Positions 63,501 to 64,000 of a stretch of 64,000 bases of DNA are shown here, piece by piece. Where the stretch lies: the NCBI GenBank assembly GCA_963717725.1, contig CAVQWS010000019.1, positions 145,550 to 209,549 on the forward strand, written 5' to 3'. The notes under the pieces were generated by a model, which searched no databases, was not told the origin of the DNA, and saw only the letters and a program-made list of their open reading frames with translations. Every line of letters starts with the position of its first letter. Positions within the stretch are counted from its first letter, which is position 1. This DNA is from AC-32 sp963717725. Lineage in GTDB: Bacteria; Actinomycetota; Thermoleophilia; Gaiellales; Gaiellaceae. A program made the position numbers and the translations under genes.

Positions 63501-64000
63501 AACGCTCTACGTGCCGCTGAACCAGGGCAACAAGCACTGGATCCAGGCGGTGCTCGGGGAGAACCCGTACCTGCCGTTCCCGTACTTCTACGACCAGGTG
63601 ACGTGGTCGTACTCGATGCTGCGGGGCTTCAGCGGAAACGGCTTCCTCACGCAGCAGTTGCCCGCCGGGACGTCGATGAGCCTCGTGGCTGACCCGGCCG
63701 CGACGACGCCGGCCCCCGCGGGGTCCCCGGTGTACGCCTTCAACACGGACTCGATGTCGGGTCTCTCGATGGCGAACCAGCTCCTCGGCCAGGGAGCGAC
63801 CGTCTCGCGCGGGGCCGCGGCGTTCGACGCGGTCGGCACGCACTTCACGACCGGTGCCGCGCTCGTCGACGGGGCGTCGATCCCGCTCGCGACGCTGAAC
63901 GCGGACTCCGCGCAGTGGGGCACCCCGGTCTACGGGCTCGGCTCATACCCGGTGAGCCGCTACGCGCTGCGGCTCCCGAAGATCGGGATCTACACCGGCG
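60541..64000 (+). CDS. Secreted beta-helix / M14 zinc carboxypeptidase fusion, 3' end outside window
   Basis: Open for 1,153 codons to the window edge with no stop. GGGGAG stands six bases before the ATG. Signal peptide MARKLAVVLVAALATLMTTA. Residues about 30-430 are a right-handed beta-helix (pectate-lyase-like) region (QQSASCPNPGYERIGDAIED, AAPGDTIAICPGTY, HKDLTLRGAGADQVTI). An M14-type peptidase follows from about 560: His652/Glu655 in TPHGNEPAGGEG, third zinc ligand His741 in FFIDAHQQSSG, and a candidate catalytic Glu817 in MTYEKG. A further C-terminal domain (GTLYVPLNQGNKHWIQAVLG) continues off the edge. M14 enzymes remove C-terminal residues; the helix may direct it to a polymer. Confidence 0.85.
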   Translation, partial: MARKLAVVLVAALATLMTTAAAKGSHPKTLTVGQQSASCPNPGYERIGDAIEDAAPGDTIAICPGTYAEGPGTPGTSVLTIHKDLTLRGAGADQVTIEPRSVGEKRIAADNPDLRDGLGVIVAVIGGKNNPVTVNISGVTVDANGVDATAGIVYIDAEGSISRSHVTGLVTDEGKNGYTVPGGFRNGPFGIGIADVTRVKPNPGNRPPIPPRTLTIDHTRVDHYNSVGILIDGATGDYSPSQTSPLTASDVPNRGVLIADVIAGRNSCHHYNDFTAGGQTDPDLGRLIVGDCQPSGSGATGVRPPLPLYVGPDFGQDGVRVTAGASIQITGTTISSNFVHGANAPIGSVLAPTPNNNPFALGNHAENNQNLRLGAGVRLVGAAASSVTQSNVTDNAFGVLNTTLNGLANNTATPVAAQNDYWGLRVGSSAAPIPLPTPGPAVWPNTSTPGSTFNPPIPENPVNGSPVADASCPAGIMDSDSVTFCPYRASTQSDTVGGEWPIPEAPIAPADPPNCTTGAVQLDPNIPTYNSFFGTVLGGPNAGDGLSGATPSAKKTAQLSAYMQAVADAVNANQGTTGQRVAVKLYQSGTSVLGVPFYVMVVGTPDNIANLDAGRNDAAFWRGVIDGTTSQSAALAAVDTRPAFGWITGTPHGNEPAGGEGSTKELYELVARTDCANSQRLDNLDVFIQPVTAPDDRDHNVRTLAWALDPNRDRGVVAMPENRALLTSTATYPGLFFIDAHQQSSGYFFPPNEDAALNEISHFALDLINDVIGPGIQQSFNDQSGQYRNYNTYDLFVPEYGDTVPALIMGSAGMTYEKGTNESYGKQVYDHYLAMDTTVNEVAARKADLLQKWIAQWPEAVQQGQDCKQQGNSQVSPVAIDVLDNVGSTMDQDPNTPVCGYFFLPNAHSGDVATTLKDLQSVGVQVYKLNSAVTLPGVHRFGNFNQNAPGLPAPPACTSTEMPPVCPAPPVASPSPALTDAMTLPAGTLYVPLNQGNKHWIQAVLGENPYLPFPYFYDQVTWSYSMLRGFSGNGFLTQQLPAGTSMSLVADPAATTPAPAGSPVYAFNTDSMSGLSMANQLLGQGATVSRGAAAFDAVGTHFTTGAALVDGASIPLATLNADSAQWGTPVYGLGSYPVSRYALRLPKIGIYTG

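Overview
The window is high-GC DNA (about 70%) with many GTG/TTG starts and tightly packed genes that often overlap by 1-4 bases. Gene content (HypE, an ACT-fused malic enzyme, formate-THF ligase, LigC and a separate LigD polymerase, a PspA/PspAA/PspAB/HtpX set, hydrolase-cyclase fusions, many secreted beta-rich proteins) suggests an actinobacterium, probably of the Thermoleophilia (Gaiella/Solirubrobacter relatives). That placement is inference from gene style. The window is mostly chromosomal housekeeping and envelope genes. It contains one small accessory island and several broken genes.

Layout. 1-5.6 kb: the 3' end of hypE, a CBS protein, malic enzyme (minus), then fhs and four short coupled genes for heme-binding and membrane proteins. 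5.6-6.7 kb: a Fur-family regulator and a frameshifted ZIP transporter behind a Zur-like palindrome. 6.7-10.1 kb: an NlpC/P60 hydrolase, a membrane protein, an excisionase-like HTH protein, a NeuD-type acyltransferase and a frameshifted glycosyltransferase. 10.1-12 kb: a lone phage-tail-tube-like gene, its frameshifted partner and a GH3 enzyme. 12-14.2 kb: an ABC exporter pair and a lipoprotein. 14.4-22.5 kb (minus): a BNR-propeller protein, a phosphoesterase remnant, ppk1, a sensor kinase with no canonical start, a His/Gly-rich secreted protein and tRNA-Ala. 22.6-29.2 kb (minus): a coupled chain of GST-like protein, O-methyltransferase, oxoamine synthase, GGDEF-EAL protein and MFS transporter. 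29.3-33.7 kb: an AlkZ-like protein, an MBL hydrolase and the Psp envelope-stress module. 33.7-37.1 kb: a membrane protein, cytochrome c, serS, a 53-aa protein and tRNA-Ser(UGA).

From 37.1 to about 43.3 kb, immediately downstream of tRNA-Ser, coding density drops. Here lie very small membrane proteins, an amber-interrupted gene, GFA and cupin proteins, an excisionase-like HTH gene, a secreted protein, a hydrolase-cyclase fusion whose hydrolase triad is lost, and a beta-helix pseudogene. This looks like an old integrated island, but no integrase or convincing att pair is present.

43.3-50.4 kb returns to backbone genes: a flippase-like protein, MscS, a 913-aa GAF/GGDEF/HD-GYP protein, a secreted protein, a flavin reductase and a HAD hydrolase. 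50.4-56.8 kb is a roughly 2,140-aa secreted protein with nine near-identical 83-aa repeats and one frameshift. 56.9-60.3 kb carries fabF, ligC and the LigD polymerase. tRNA-Ser(GGA) follows. From 60.5 kb to the window edge runs an open secreted protein (at least 1,153 aa) joining a beta-helix region to an M14 zinc carboxypeptidase.

Four long genes (ZIP, glycosyltransferase, tail-tube partner, giant repeat protein) are each broken by a single-base indel while both halves stay well conserved. Sequencing or consensus error is at least as likely as real decay for these. The amber-interrupted gene and the two truncated remnants look like true pseudogenes.
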